A stretch of DNA of 64,000 nt from positions 248,001 to 312,000 of the forward strand of contig NZ_CP047210.1 in assembly GCF_030408775.1 (NCBI RefSeq), read 5' to 3'. The DNA comes from Corynebacterium fournieri (GTDB lineage Bacteria; Actinomycetota; Actinomycetes; Mycobacteriales; Mycobacteriaceae). Made by a program: the position numbers and the translations under genes. The notes beneath the pieces were generated by a model. The model was not told where the DNA came from and searched no databases. It worked only from the letters and a program-made list of their open reading frames with translations. Every line of letters begins with the position of its first letter. The stretch's first letter is position 1. Shown here in pieces: positions 44,636-52,447 of this stretch.

Positions 44636-44949
44636 GGGCCTTTGCCTATGGACGGGCCTTCGGTGGGCCACGCAAAGCGCAAGGTCCGGAACGCGATGGT
44701 CCAGATCGGGATCCGAGCCTTAGGCGGGCTACTGAGCTGGCCAGATAGCTAGTCTCGTCAAGCCCTCGCCCTGCCTCTGAAGCGGTGCGGAGGCCTAACG
44801 ATTTGTGCCAGCGTAACCGTCAAATTGGCATATCGCAGAACGATATATAATCGTTGGCGGCCCCTAGGTCATATTCCTTTCTCCTTGGGGTCAAGCCTCC
44901 GCAAATGGCATTGCAGTGTCGCGGGGGCATTCTCTTTTTGCTTACCCGG
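44636..44949. other. non-coding region with operator-like repeats
   Basis: 314 nt between the methyltransferase and the convergent membrane-protein gene. No protein-coding gene is supported. It contains a promoter-like block with two overlapping inverted repeats at 44825-44855. Confidence 0.5.
44825..44855 (+). promoter_or_regulatory. promoter-like block with two overlapping palindromes
   Basis: TTGGCA (44825-44830), 15-nt spacer, TATAAT (44846-44851). ATATCG-CAGAA-CGATAT (44830-44846) and AACGAT-ATATA-ATCGTT (44839-44855) overlap it, so a repressor could cover the -10. No gene is seen downstream on the plus strand, so an RNA running antisense to the 44950-45441 gene is possible. Confidence 0.4.
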
Positions 44950-45441
44950 CTACTTTCCTCGGAACAAGTTAAACAGCGCCATCACTCCAGAAATCGCTGC
45001 GGTGAGGCCTCCGAAGAAGAAGCCGATTGCGAACACCCCGGCGATGAACGACTCGGCGTCTGGGTCGAAGGTCTCGATGCACAGGCCGAAAAGAAAGAAG
45101 CACAACACGCCGAGGCCCGCGGACCACTTGAACACCTTGGCGGCCTTCGGGCGCTTGACCGGCGCGGGAGTGGGTTCCGTCGGAGCTGGGGCGTTCCAAG
45201 ACGAGGGCACCGGCGCAGGGGTGTAGTGCGGAGTGTTCGCAGCGGTGAGGAGCTCTTCGGGGGTCGGGTCGGAAGGCGCGGGTTGCTGGGGTTCGGCGAC
45301 GGGGCGGCTGGTTGCCGACTGGAGAGGCTGTGTAGTCAGATCCAGCTGAGCACCGTGGGGAGGCAAGGGCTCCGGAACTCGGCTGAATACGTTGCTCTGC
45401 GGATCGCCTGGCTGTCCCGTGCGGGTTGTCTTCTGGTCCAT
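44950..45441 (-). CDS. Pro-rich membrane protein of unknown function
   Basis: 163 residues from the ATG at 45441 with GGAGG upstream. Residues 1-95 are Pro/Ala/Thr-rich and disordered; two C-terminal helices follow (WSAGLGVLCFFLFGLC and FIAGVFAIGFFFGGLTAAIS). No family recognised. Confidence 0.7.
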   Translation of the reverse strand: MDQKTTRTGQPGDPQSNVFSRVPEPLPPHGAQLDLTTQPLQSATSRPVAEPQQPAPSDPTPEELLTAANTPHYTPAPVPSSWNAPAPTEPTPAPVKRPKAAKVFKWSAGLGVLCFFLFGLCIETFDPDAESFIAGVFAIGFFFGGLTAAISGVMALFNLFRGK

Positions 45442-45634
45442 CGCTTCTCCCTCCGGCGTTGCGGTGCGTCTCGTCTCCGAGAGTAGAGCAGGAAACGGTC
45501 CACTGCGCTGCTTCTTTGGGTATCGGCAGGGTTGGCGTGGTTGGGCTGTCAGCTGACTGTCAATCTGCGGTTGACAGATATATGCCGGGGCAGGTTGAAC
45601 TATTAATCGTTATGCAGTAATCAGGAGGTTGGAG

Positions 45635-45662
45635 CGGAAGCGCGTGACTCGGAAGCGCGTGA
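45635..45662. repeat. tandem 15-bp repeat upstream of the HicB-like gene
   Basis: CGGAAGCGCGTGA occurs at 45635-45647 and 45650-45662, one and a half DNA turns apart, ending 22 nt before the start of the next gene. Suits binding of a regulator to adjacent sites; autoregulation by the gene product is a guess. Confidence 0.6.
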
Positions 45663-45683
45663 ATTAGGAAAAGGGTGGTGGCG

Positions 45684-46061
45684 ATGAAGGCGTTCACGGT
45701 GACTGCAGAGCGTGGGCCGAGTGGCGCATGGGTGCTGGAATGTGACGAACTGGGAGTGGTCTCGCAGACTCGAAGGCTCGACCGCGCGGAGGATGAGGCC
45801 GCGGAGGCGATCGCGTTTCAGTCCGGGTTGCAGCCGGGCGAGTTTAAGATCGAGGTCGTGCCTATCCTGCCTGCTGAGGTTGAGACGCTGCGGCAGCGTG
45901 CCGACGACCTCGGTGTGAAGGCGAAAGCCGCGTCGGAAAAAGCTGCGGCCGCGAGGTTTGCGTTGGCGCGCAAGATGAAAGACGAGGGGTTCACGCTCCG
46001 CGAGATGGGGCAGGTGCTGGGGGTGTCGTACCAGCGGGCGTCGGAGTTGACGGCGGGGTAG
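45684..46061 (+). CDS. HicB-like/HTH protein, antitoxin type
   Basis: 125 residues from the ATG at 45684, 8 nt after AAGGG (45671-45675). N-terminal half resembles the partial RNase-H-like fold of HicB (MKAFTVTAERGPSGAWVLEC, then AEDEAAEAIAFQSG); a helical linker leads to a C-terminal HTH (KDEGFTLREMGQVLGVSYQR). No HicA-type toxin gene is seen beside it. Confidence 0.65.
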   Translation: MKAFTVTAERGPSGAWVLECDELGVVSQTRRLDRAEDEAAEAIAFQSGLQPGEFKIEVVPILPAEVETLRQRADDLGVKAKAASEKAAAARFALARKMKDEGFTLREMGQVLGVSYQRASELTAG

Positions 46062-46261
46062 GGGGCTCGTGCCCCGTGACTTCGAGTCGATTCCCCTTAG
46101 TTTCCGAGCAACTTCGCTTAGAGCACTACCAATACGGGTGATAGGTTGGCCCGGCGCCTCGTTCCCAACGCAAGGACTACTGATGAGTAAAGGCGTTGCA
46201 ATGTACGTTAGTTGGGGTTCACGCCGGTTAAACCGAAGATTGAATGAGAAGGATGTGCGCT

Positions 46262-46627
46262 ATGCAAAAGATGCTGGGATTGCGGTTTTGGAGTCCGCCG
46301 CTAGTAGGCGGCGTTGCTCTTGCGCTACACCACAACCTCGATGATGGCACCTATGCAGATGCACCTGTGGTTATCGGTGTGTTGTTTGCAGTCATGGCCG
46401 TTGCGGCACTGTGCTTCGTTGCTGTGGCCGCGTTGAAAGCGGACGGGACCCAGCAATCAGCTCAATCACTTCTTATTCGAGACTCGATAGCGGCGCTTGC
46501 GATATTCGGTATGGCACTCATCGAGTGGTCAGGCACTGTGCTGGTGATTCTTTTCTGTGTTGCTGTTTGGGGTGTTGCCGCTTACATGCAGGCCCCCGAA
46601 AAACCGTCCCTCCATTCCAACCGGTAA
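46262..46627 (+). CDS. small four-helix membrane protein
   Basis: 121 residues from the ATG at 46262, with GAAGGA at 46248-46253. Four hydrophobic segments, for example VVIGVLFAVMAVAALCFVAV and SGTVLVILFCVAVWGVAAY. No family recognised. Lower GC than average, as in the preceding accessory stretch. Confidence 0.6.
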   Translation: MQKMLGLRFWSPPLVGGVALALHHNLDDGTYADAPVVIGVLFAVMAVAALCFVAVAALKADGTQQSAQSLLIRDSIAALAIFGMALIEWSGTVLVILFCVAVWGVAAYMQAPEKPSLHSNR

Positions 46628-46668
46628 GTCGGCGGTGACCGCATCTCATACGTCGACGGGCGGCTAAA

Positions 46669-47811
46669 TTAGTCGAATAACTCCAGCACGGCCGTGCGGT
46701 TCACTTTGCCCGGCCCGAGCTGCGGCAGCGCCGCCACCGACTTGAGCTCCTTCGGGATCTGCCAGTGCGCGATGCGGCCGGCATCTTCCGCATCAGCCAG
46801 CGCGTCCAGGATGTCCGGCACTGCCGCGGAGCCGGTGTAGGCGGCGCAGATGCGCTGGCCAAAGCGGGCATCTTGCTTGCCGACGACGCAAGCGGCGGTC
46901 ACGCCGTCGATACGCAAAAGCTCCTCTTCCAGCACCTCGGGGTGAAGCTTGAGGCCGCCCGAGGAGATGACGTTGTCCGTGCGGCCGAGGACGGTGAGCA
47001 CACCGTTTTCCAGGGAGCCGGCGTCGGAGGTGCGGAACCAGCCGTCTTGGAGGTCGGGGGAGTCGAGATGGTGGTAGCCGCGGGCGACCATGGGGCCGCC
47101 GAGGTGGATGCGCCCGTCGACGATTTTCACGTGCGCGCCCGCGATGGGGCGGCCGTTGTAGACACAGCCGCCGGAGGTTTCGCTGGAGCCGTAGGTGGTG
47201 ACCACGTTGATGCGCAGCTTCTTAGCCGAGTCGAGCAGGCGCGGGTTGGTTGCTGCGCCACCGACGAGGACTGCGGAGAACGTGCGCAGGGCGTCGATGC
47301 CCTTGAGTGTGGACGTGGCCTTGGCCAGCTGCATCGGGGTCAGGGCGGTGTAAGTGCGCTCGCCAGTTTGCGCGAGCTCGTGGGCGCGGGCAGCGAACTC
47401 GGCGACGTTGAAGCCGCGGGAAAGGTCGACGTATGCGGGTTCGACGCCGGCGACCATGCTGCGGACGAGGACTTGCAGGCCAGCGATGTACGCGGCGGGC
47501 ATGGCCAGCAGCCACTGGCCCTCGCCGCCGAGCGCCTGGTGGGTGGCGTCTGCGCTGGAAATCAGGTTCGCGGTGGTGAGCATCGCGCCTTTCGGTTTTC
47601 CTGTGGAGCCGGAGGTGGACACGACCAGGGCGATGTTGTCGTCGATGGGCGCGCCGGGGTTGAGCGTGTTGCGCAGCAGGTTCGTGCGCGCCGGGTCGTT
47701 AGCAGGCACGGGCAACAGCGTGCGCTGGCCGGTCAGGGCCTCCTCGAGCGCGGGCATGATGGCCAGCGGGTTGGCGGGGTCGACGGGGAGAAGTTCCAGC
47801 AGGTGGGTCAC
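46669..47811 (-). CDS. menE: o-succinylbenzoate-CoA ligase
   Basis: 380 residues from the GTG at 47811, which overlaps the TGA of the upstream gene (GTGA). ANL superfamily: P-loop STSGSTGKPKGA, TTYGSSETSGG, SDAGSL, GRTDNVISSGGLKLHPEV. Activates o-succinylbenzoate with ATP and CoA in menaquinone synthesis. It is shorter than many MenE enzymes, as usual in corynebacteria. Confidence 0.94.
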   Translation of the reverse strand: MTHLLELLPVDPANPLAIMPALEEALTGQRTLLPVPANDPARTNLLRNTLNPGAPIDDNIALVVSTSGSTGKPKGAMLTTANLISSADATHQALGGEGQWLLAMPAAYIAGLQVLVRSMVAGVEPAYVDLSRGFNVAEFAARAHELAQTGERTYTALTPMQLAKATSTLKGIDALRTFSAVLVGGAATNPRLLDSAKKLRINVVTTYGSSETSGGCVYNGRPIAGAHVKIVDGRIHLGGPMVARGYHHLDSPDLQDGWFRTSDAGSLENGVLTVLGRTDNVISSGGLKLHPEVLEEELLRIDGVTAACVVGKQDARFGQRICAAYTGSAAVPDILDALADAEDAGRIAHWQIPKELKSVAALPQLGPGKVNRTAVLELFD

Positions 47812-48617
47812 TTGGCGGGCGTTTCGTTCTCGAGAGGGTTCGTAGGGGCGGTGCGGGCGAAGGCATTGCGCGACAACGGGCCGTCGATAGTCGCCCACAG
47901 CCCCGCGACTGTGAGTGCGGTGAGCAGCACGTACATCACCGGCACACTGTGGGGTGCGATGAGCACGGCAACGGCGTTGAATCCGATGTGGCACACCACA
48001 GCCAGCGCCCAGAGCTGCCAGCGGCGCTCGCGCACCGCGCGCAGCACGATCAGTGTGAACACGACGTGTGCGGCGATCGCGAGCGCGCGCTCGTACCAGC
48101 TTGTGGCGATCATGCCGATGCCGATGTTCTGCAGCGCCTCAATCTGTTCGGTAATGGCTTGCGCGGTGGCAGGGTCGTCGTTCCCAGTGGCCTGCGCTGT
48201 GATCGCGTCGCCGGTGGTCAGCAGCATGATGTTGCCAGCAAACAGGTTGGTGAAGAGTAGCAGCGCTTCTATGCCGCCGTGGCCCAGGCCGAAGCCGACG
48301 CCGTCGTTCCACTCGCGGGTGTTTTTGTCCCAGAAACGCAGCACGATCCAGCGGACGGTCTCCTCGAACAGGCCGGAGGTGACCAGGAACAGCGCAGCGG
48401 TCAGGGCGGTGGCCGTCGCTGGATCGAATGTCTTGCTGAACAGGAACTGCAGCGGAATAACCAGCGCGAACCTGGCCACCTGGGACAGTGGGAACGCCAG
48501 TGTGCCCCAGCCGAGCGACGCCCACCTGAAGCCGAGCCTGCGCCTCCCCACGAACCACGCGGCCAGCACGAGAGCGGCCAAGCCGACGAATTGCAGAATG
48601 AGAAGGCCCATCGTCAT
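47808..48617 (-). CDS. YhfC-family intramembrane metalloprotease-like protein
   Basis: 269 residues, about seven helices. LFEETVRWIVLRF and GFGLGHGGIEALL, with AAHVVFTLIVLRA further on, match the Glu and His motifs of the YhfC family, relatives of CPBP/Abi intramembrane proteases. Translationally coupled to menE; target unknown. Confidence 0.78.
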   Translation of the reverse strand: MTMGLLILQFVGLAALVLAAWFVGRRRLGFRWASLGWGTLAFPLSQVARFALVIPLQFLFSKTFDPATATALTAALFLVTSGLFEETVRWIVLRFWDKNTREWNDGVGFGLGHGGIEALLLFTNLFAGNIMLLTTGDAITAQATGNDDPATAQAITEQIEALQNIGIGMIATSWYERALAIAAHVVFTLIVLRAVRERRWQLWALAVVCHIGFNAVAVLIAPHSVPVMYVLLTALTVAGLWATIDGPLSRNAFARTAPTNPLENETPAK

Positions 48618-48710
48618 GGCAGAAACGATACCGGTGCGGTCGTGGCGGGTCGCGGTGGGCGGTGGAGCGGGCGGTGCGACGGGGCGGATAAACGGGCGTT
48701 TGCGGCGAGG

Positions 48711-48821
48711 TCGATATCTCGATGTCGATAGTTGCTGGTCACAGCGTTTCGTCGAATTTTGGCCGAAATCACCCCCGACGCGCTGACCTGGAACTATCGA
48801 CCTGGAAGTATCGACATCGAG
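48711..48821. repeat. cluster of TCGATA/TATCGA words with 13-bp inverted repeat
   Basis: CTCGATGTCGATA (48718-48730) is the exact inverse of TATCGACATCGAG (48809-48821). The right side also has a tandem CTGGAACTATCGAC and CTGGAAGTATCGAC. The core word occurs four times. It lies in the 274-nt gap upstream of the secreted-protein gene at 48892; no other gene is seen in that gap. Confidence 0.7.
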
Positions 48822-48891
48822 CCATCGACCCGGCTAGGCCCGCTCCTGGTCACCTGTAACGCAGGTCTCACTCCCCACCGATTACATAGAC

Positions 48892-49881
48892 ATGAGGAAG
48901 ATCATCGCACCGGCCGTCGCTGCGGCGACCGCCCTTTCACTCACCGTCCCTGTCACTGCGACCGCCGCCACCTTGACCCCGTTTACCAAGGACGGCACCA
49001 ACTACTGCCGCGTCACGCTCAACGACGTCGAGCGCGGCCCCGCCAACCAAGCCGAGCGCGCCGCGAAAACGCTCACGCACGGCATGTACGCCACCTCGGT
49101 CACCGAGGCATTCGAGGCAATGTTCCCAGAGCTGAAGAAGCTTGGCGACGAATACGTGGCCGAGCCGGACGTCGTCAAGCATTTGCGCCTGCTGCGGGAC
49201 GACAAAACGCCCGAGGGCGACGTCCGCGCCGACGTCCGCGCCGCCGCGAAGGAGAAGCTGGCGCCGCTGGGCCTGCACACCACCGACGCCGACTTCTACC
49301 TGGACATGAAGGAAAGCGCCCAGATCCCGCTGGGTCCGGCCGGCCGCGCGCTGAAGGGCAACGCCGACTGGTTCGTGGGCATTGACGGCGGAGTGCCGAA
49401 GGTGCAGCCGCTTGGCGACGATTACGTGTTCGGCCGCACCGGTCAGAACACCGCGCAGTGGCTGCGACACGTGGAGGGTTGGCAGCGCGACGCGTTCGCC
49501 GCGAACATGAAGAAGACCTACTTTGGCCAGGTACAGGACACGTTGGAAAGCTCGTATTACTACGCGCTCGAGGAGGCCAAGACCTGCCACGACGGCACCA
49601 GCCACGTCATCTTCCCCACGCAGGACCTGAAGCTGCCGGAGACGCCGAAGCTGGAAAACGCCGACCTGGGCGACACCGCGCCTGAGCCGGGCCCCGCACC
49701 GAAGGACCCGGTGGAGACACCGGACGAAAAGGCACCGGAGACCTTCGACGCCAAGCTGGCGCAGATCATCGGCATCGTCGCCGCAGTGCTCGCCGCCCTG
49801 GGCGCGCTGTTCGCGCTGCTGCAGAACGCGGGCGTCAAGGGCCTGCCCACCATTCCGCAGATCCCGGGGTTGACCAAGTAG
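48892..49881 (+). CDS. secreted, C-terminally membrane-anchored protein
   Basis: 329 residues. Signal peptide MRKIIAPAVAAATALSLTVP, cleaved near TATAA. The mature domain (about 27-245) has two Cys and resembles CAP-like or other corynebacterial exported proteins only loosely. A Pro/Glu-rich stretch (PEPGPAPKDPVETPDE) leads to a C-terminal helix ([19 protein letters not shown]). No LPXTG motif. Function unknown. Confidence 0.78.
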   Translation: MRKIIAPAVAAATALSLTVPVTATAATLTPFTKDGTNYCRVTLNDVERGPANQAERAAKTLTHGMYATSVTEAFEAMFPELKKLGDEYVAEPDVVKHLRLLRDDKTPEGDVRADVRAAAKEKLAPLGLHTTDADFYLDMKESAQIPLGPAGRALKGNADWFVGIDGGVPKVQPLGDDYVFGRTGQNTAQWLRHVEGWQRDAFAANMKKTYFGQVQDTLESSYYYALEEAKTCHDGTSHVIFPTQDLKLPETPKLENADLGDTAPEPGPAPKDPVETPDEKAPETFDAKLAQIIGIVAAVLAALGALFALLQNAGVKGLPTIPQIPGLTK

Positions 49882-49883
49882 GT

Positions 49884-49901
49884 CTCCTCCTTGGGGAGGA
49901 G
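49884..49901 (+). terminator. hairpin after the secreted-protein gene
   Basis: CTCCTCC, TTGG loop, GGAGGAG, starting 3 nt after the stop codon; no T-run. Confidence 0.6.
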
Positions 49902-49936
49902 GTGGGTGCGCGGAGCCGTCGATAAGCTAGACACCC

Positions 49937-51046
49937 GTGCATGTGAAAACGGGTGACGCAGTGCTTGCGGTGGCGGCGGCGGTACTTGCCGCCGTCTACA
50001 CCGTGAGTGCGATCAGCGGCCCGGGCGCCGCCGCCTGGGCGCAGGCGCTGCTGTCGTGGGGGTTCGTCGCTGCGTTCGCGGTGCTCACCGGCAAGCCGCG
50101 GGCGGCGTCGGCTGCGTTAGTGGTGCTCAACACCGCCTGGGCGCTGGTGTGGCTGGCTGCGCCGGTGAATCTGGGGTATTCGCTGTGGGTGCTGGCAGTG
50201 CCGGTGGCGGTGTTCGTCGCCGGCAGGTACGCCGGCAAACGCTTCGCACTTGGGGTGCTGGCGGCGGCGTGCGGGTGGGCGTTGCTCTCCCCGTTTATGT
50301 GGACGTGGGACGAGCAACTCGTGTTGTTCTACCGCCGTGGCGCAGACGGCGCGCTCACGCTGGCGCTGCATTGGGCAGCGTTCGCAGTGGCGTACCTTCT
50401 GGGTGCGAATCTGGCAGGGGAGGAGGCCGCCCGCCGCAGGGCCGCGGAAGCGAAGGAGCAACGCCTGGCGGCGGCGCGGGTGGACGAGCGCCAGGCCATC
50501 GCGCGGGACATCCACGACGTGCTCGGGCACTCGTTGACCCTGATCAAGGCGCAGGCCAACGCGGGGCTCGCGTCCGGGCGCGAGCGGGAGGCGCTGCAGC
50601 GAATCAACGCTGCCGCGGGTGAGTCGCTGGCGGAGATCCGCCTGCTCGTGCGCGGCCTGCGCGAAAGTGATCGCGGGTTCGCGCCGGTGGCGGGGATCGC
50701 GGAGCTGCCCGCGCTGGTGCAGCGCTTCCGCGACGCCGGCATGCAGGTCACACTCGACGCCCCGCCTATCGACGTCCCACCGGTGACCTCCCTTGCCATC
50801 CACCGCATCGTGACTGAAGCGCTGACCAACGCGGCCCGCCACCAAGTGGACCCGGTCGTCTCTGTAAAAGTGACACCGGGGCAGACTGTTGTGGTGGAGG
50901 TGGTCTCCACCGGGCGGGTGTGCCCGCAGCCCGGCACCGGCGTCGGTTTGGAAGGCCTGCGCGAGCGCGCCGCGAGCGCCGGCGGCACGCTCGAAGCATG
51001 GCAGGCAGGAGAGGAATTCACCGTGCGGGCGGAGTTGGCGGCATGA
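49937..51046 (+). CDS. two-component sensor histidine kinase (NarL/DesK class)
   Basis: 369 residues. Five or so N-terminal helices with little outside loop, then a HisKA_3 dimerisation domain ARDIHDVLGHSLTLIKAQ with phospho-acceptor His193, and a HATPase with IVTEALTNAARH. The few outside residues suggest sensing within the membrane, as in cell-envelope stress kinases. TAAGCT at 49923-49928 lies 8 nt before the GTG: leaderless. Overlaps the response regulator (ATGA). Confidence 0.92.
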   Translation: MHVKTGDAVLAVAAAVLAAVYTVSAISGPGAAAWAQALLSWGFVAAFAVLTGKPRAASAALVVLNTAWALVWLAAPVNLGYSLWVLAVPVAVFVAGRYAGKRFALGVLAAACGWALLSPFMWTWDEQLVLFYRRGADGALTLALHWAAFAVAYLLGANLAGEEAARRRAAEAKEQRLAAARVDERQAIARDIHDVLGHSLTLIKAQANAGLASGREREALQRINAAAGESLAEIRLLVRGLRESDRGFAPVAGIAELPALVQRFRDAGMQVTLDAPPIDVPPVTSLAIHRIVTEALTNAARHQVDPVVSVKVTPGQTVVVEVVSTGRVCPQPGTGVGLEGLRERAASAGGTLEAWQAGEEFTVRAELAA

Positions 51047-51681
51047 TCCGGATTTTGCTTGCGGACGACCAACCGTTGCTGCTCAGCGCACTCGAGACCA
51101 TCCTGGGCGCGCAAGACGACATCACCGTCGCGGCGACAGCCGCCGACGGGGCGGAGGCTGTGGAGAAGGCGCGGGCGCACCGCATCGACGTCGCCGTGCT
51201 CGACATCCGCATGCCGGTGCTCGATGGCATCGGCGCCGCCCGCACAATCATGGAGCTGGGCCCGCGGGTGATCATGCTGACCACGTTCGACGACGACGCG
51301 CTCATCCACGCAGCCATCGCCGCTGGCGTCCACGGATTTTTGCTCAAGGACGCAGAGCCGGACGTGCTCGCGGGAGCGGTGCGCGCGGTAGCCAGCGGCG
51401 AATCCGTCCTCGCGCCCGGCGTGACCGGCAGGGTGATGGAGTGGGTGCGCGAAGGTCCAGGTAGCCCGGCGTCGGCCACTGCGCTGGAGGGGCTGACCAC
51501 CCGCGAGCGTGACGTGCTCGCCGAGATCGGCCGCGGAGCGACCAACGCAGAGATCGCCGCCGCGCTGTACATCGCGGAAACCACAGTGAAAACGCACGTA
51601 TCCAGCCTGCTAGCCAAACTCGGCGCGCGCGACCGGGTGGCGCTGGCGCTGATCGCGCAACGCGCCGGCATCTCCTCCTAG
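51043..51681 (+). CDS. LuxR/NarL-family response regulator
   Basis: 212 residues from the ATG at 51043. Receiver domain with Asp8/Asp9 (LLADDQ) and phospho-acceptor Asp54 (VAVLDIRMP), then a LuxR HTH: LTTRERDVLAEIGRGATNAE and IAAALYIAETTVKTHVSSLL. Partner of the kinase; probable targets are the ABC genes just downstream. Confidence 0.94.
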   Translation: MIRILLADDQPLLLSALETILGAQDDITVAATAADGAEAVEKARAHRIDVAVLDIRMPVLDGIGAARTIMELGPRVIMLTTFDDDALIHAAIAAGVHGFLLKDAEPDVLAGAVRAVASGESVLAPGVTGRVMEWVREGPGSPASATALEGLTTRERDVLAEIGRGATNAEIAAALYIAETTVKTHVSSLLAKLGARDRVALALIAQRAGISS

Positions 51682-51689
51682 AGGAGGAG
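51672..51689 (+). terminator. hairpin after the response regulator
   Basis: CTCCTCC, TAGA loop (containing the stop codon), GGAGGAG: the same 7-bp stem as at 49884-49901. Confidence 0.55.
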
Positions 51690-51745
51690 GGATAGTGGTC
51701 CCGCCGACCGATGTGTAAGGCTTGCTCACCGCGGACGATAGGGGC

Positions 51746-52447
51746 ATGACCGATACACAACTCGCCTGCCGCGGTGTCGCAGTTTCGTTCAGCGGGCACC
51801 AGGTGCTGCGCGATATTTCACTGACAACCACCCCGGGCCGCGTCCACGCGTTGTTGGGGCCCAACGGCGCGGGGAAATCGACGCTGATGTCAGTGCTGCT
51901 TGGCCTGATCCAGCCGGACGGGGGCGAGGTGACACTAATGGGCCAGCCGTTCACCCGCGAGGCGCTGCGGCACGTGGGCGCCTCGATCAATGACCCCGCC
52001 TTCTACAGCCACCTGAGCGCGCGCAACAATCTGCGCGTGCACACGACGCTGCTCGGCCTGCCCGACTCGGAGGCTGACCGGGTGCTCCAACTCGTCGGCC
52101 TGCAGGGCGCAGGCAAGAAGAAGGCGGGCACCTTCTCCACCGGAATGAAGGGCAGGTTGGCGCTGGCGCAGGCGCTCATCGGTGAGCCGGAGGTGCTCAT
52201 TTTGGACGAGCCCCAAAACGGCCTCGACCCCGAGGGCATCGCCCACCTGCGCGCCTACCTGAGGGACTACGCCCGCGCCGGGCGCACTGTGCTGGTCAGC
52301 TCGCACCAGTTGGGCGAGGTGTTGCACATGGCGGACGATGCCACCGTCATTGCCGGCGGCGACGTCCGCTTCGCCGGGGAACTTGCGGAGCTGGGCCCGA
52401 ACCTGGAGGAATCCTTCTTCCGCTTGACCGCAGGGGGCAGGAAATGA
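51746..52447 (+). CDS. ABC transporter ATP-binding protein (BcrA-like)
   Basis: 233 residues from the ATG at 51746. Walker [12 protein letters not shown], signature FSTGMKGRLALAQAL, Walker B VLILDEPQNGLDPEG, H-loop LVSSHQ. Single-domain exporter ATPase of the bacitracin/lantibiotic resistance type. Overlaps its permease by 4 nt. Confidence 0.93.
   Translation: MTDTQLACRGVAVSFSGHQVLRDISLTTTPGRVHALLGPNGAGKSTLMSVLLGLIQPDGGEVTLMGQPFTREALRHVGASINDPAFYSHLSARNNLRVHTTLLGLPDSEADRVLQLVGLQGAGKKKAGTFSTGMKGRLALAQALIGEPEVLILDEPQNGLDPEGIAHLRAYLRDYARAGRTVLVSSHQLGEVLHMADDATVIAGGDVRFAGELAELGPNLEESFFRLTAGGRK

Noticed and set aside
44854-45486. Plus-strand open frame after the TATAAT block
   Set aside because: Runs antisense through a well-formed minus-strand gene and would need a TTG start; translation looks like a shadow.
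46069-46344. 91-codon open frame before the small membrane protein
   Set aside because: No good RBS, mixed composition, and it overlaps the better-supported ATG at 46262 in another frame.
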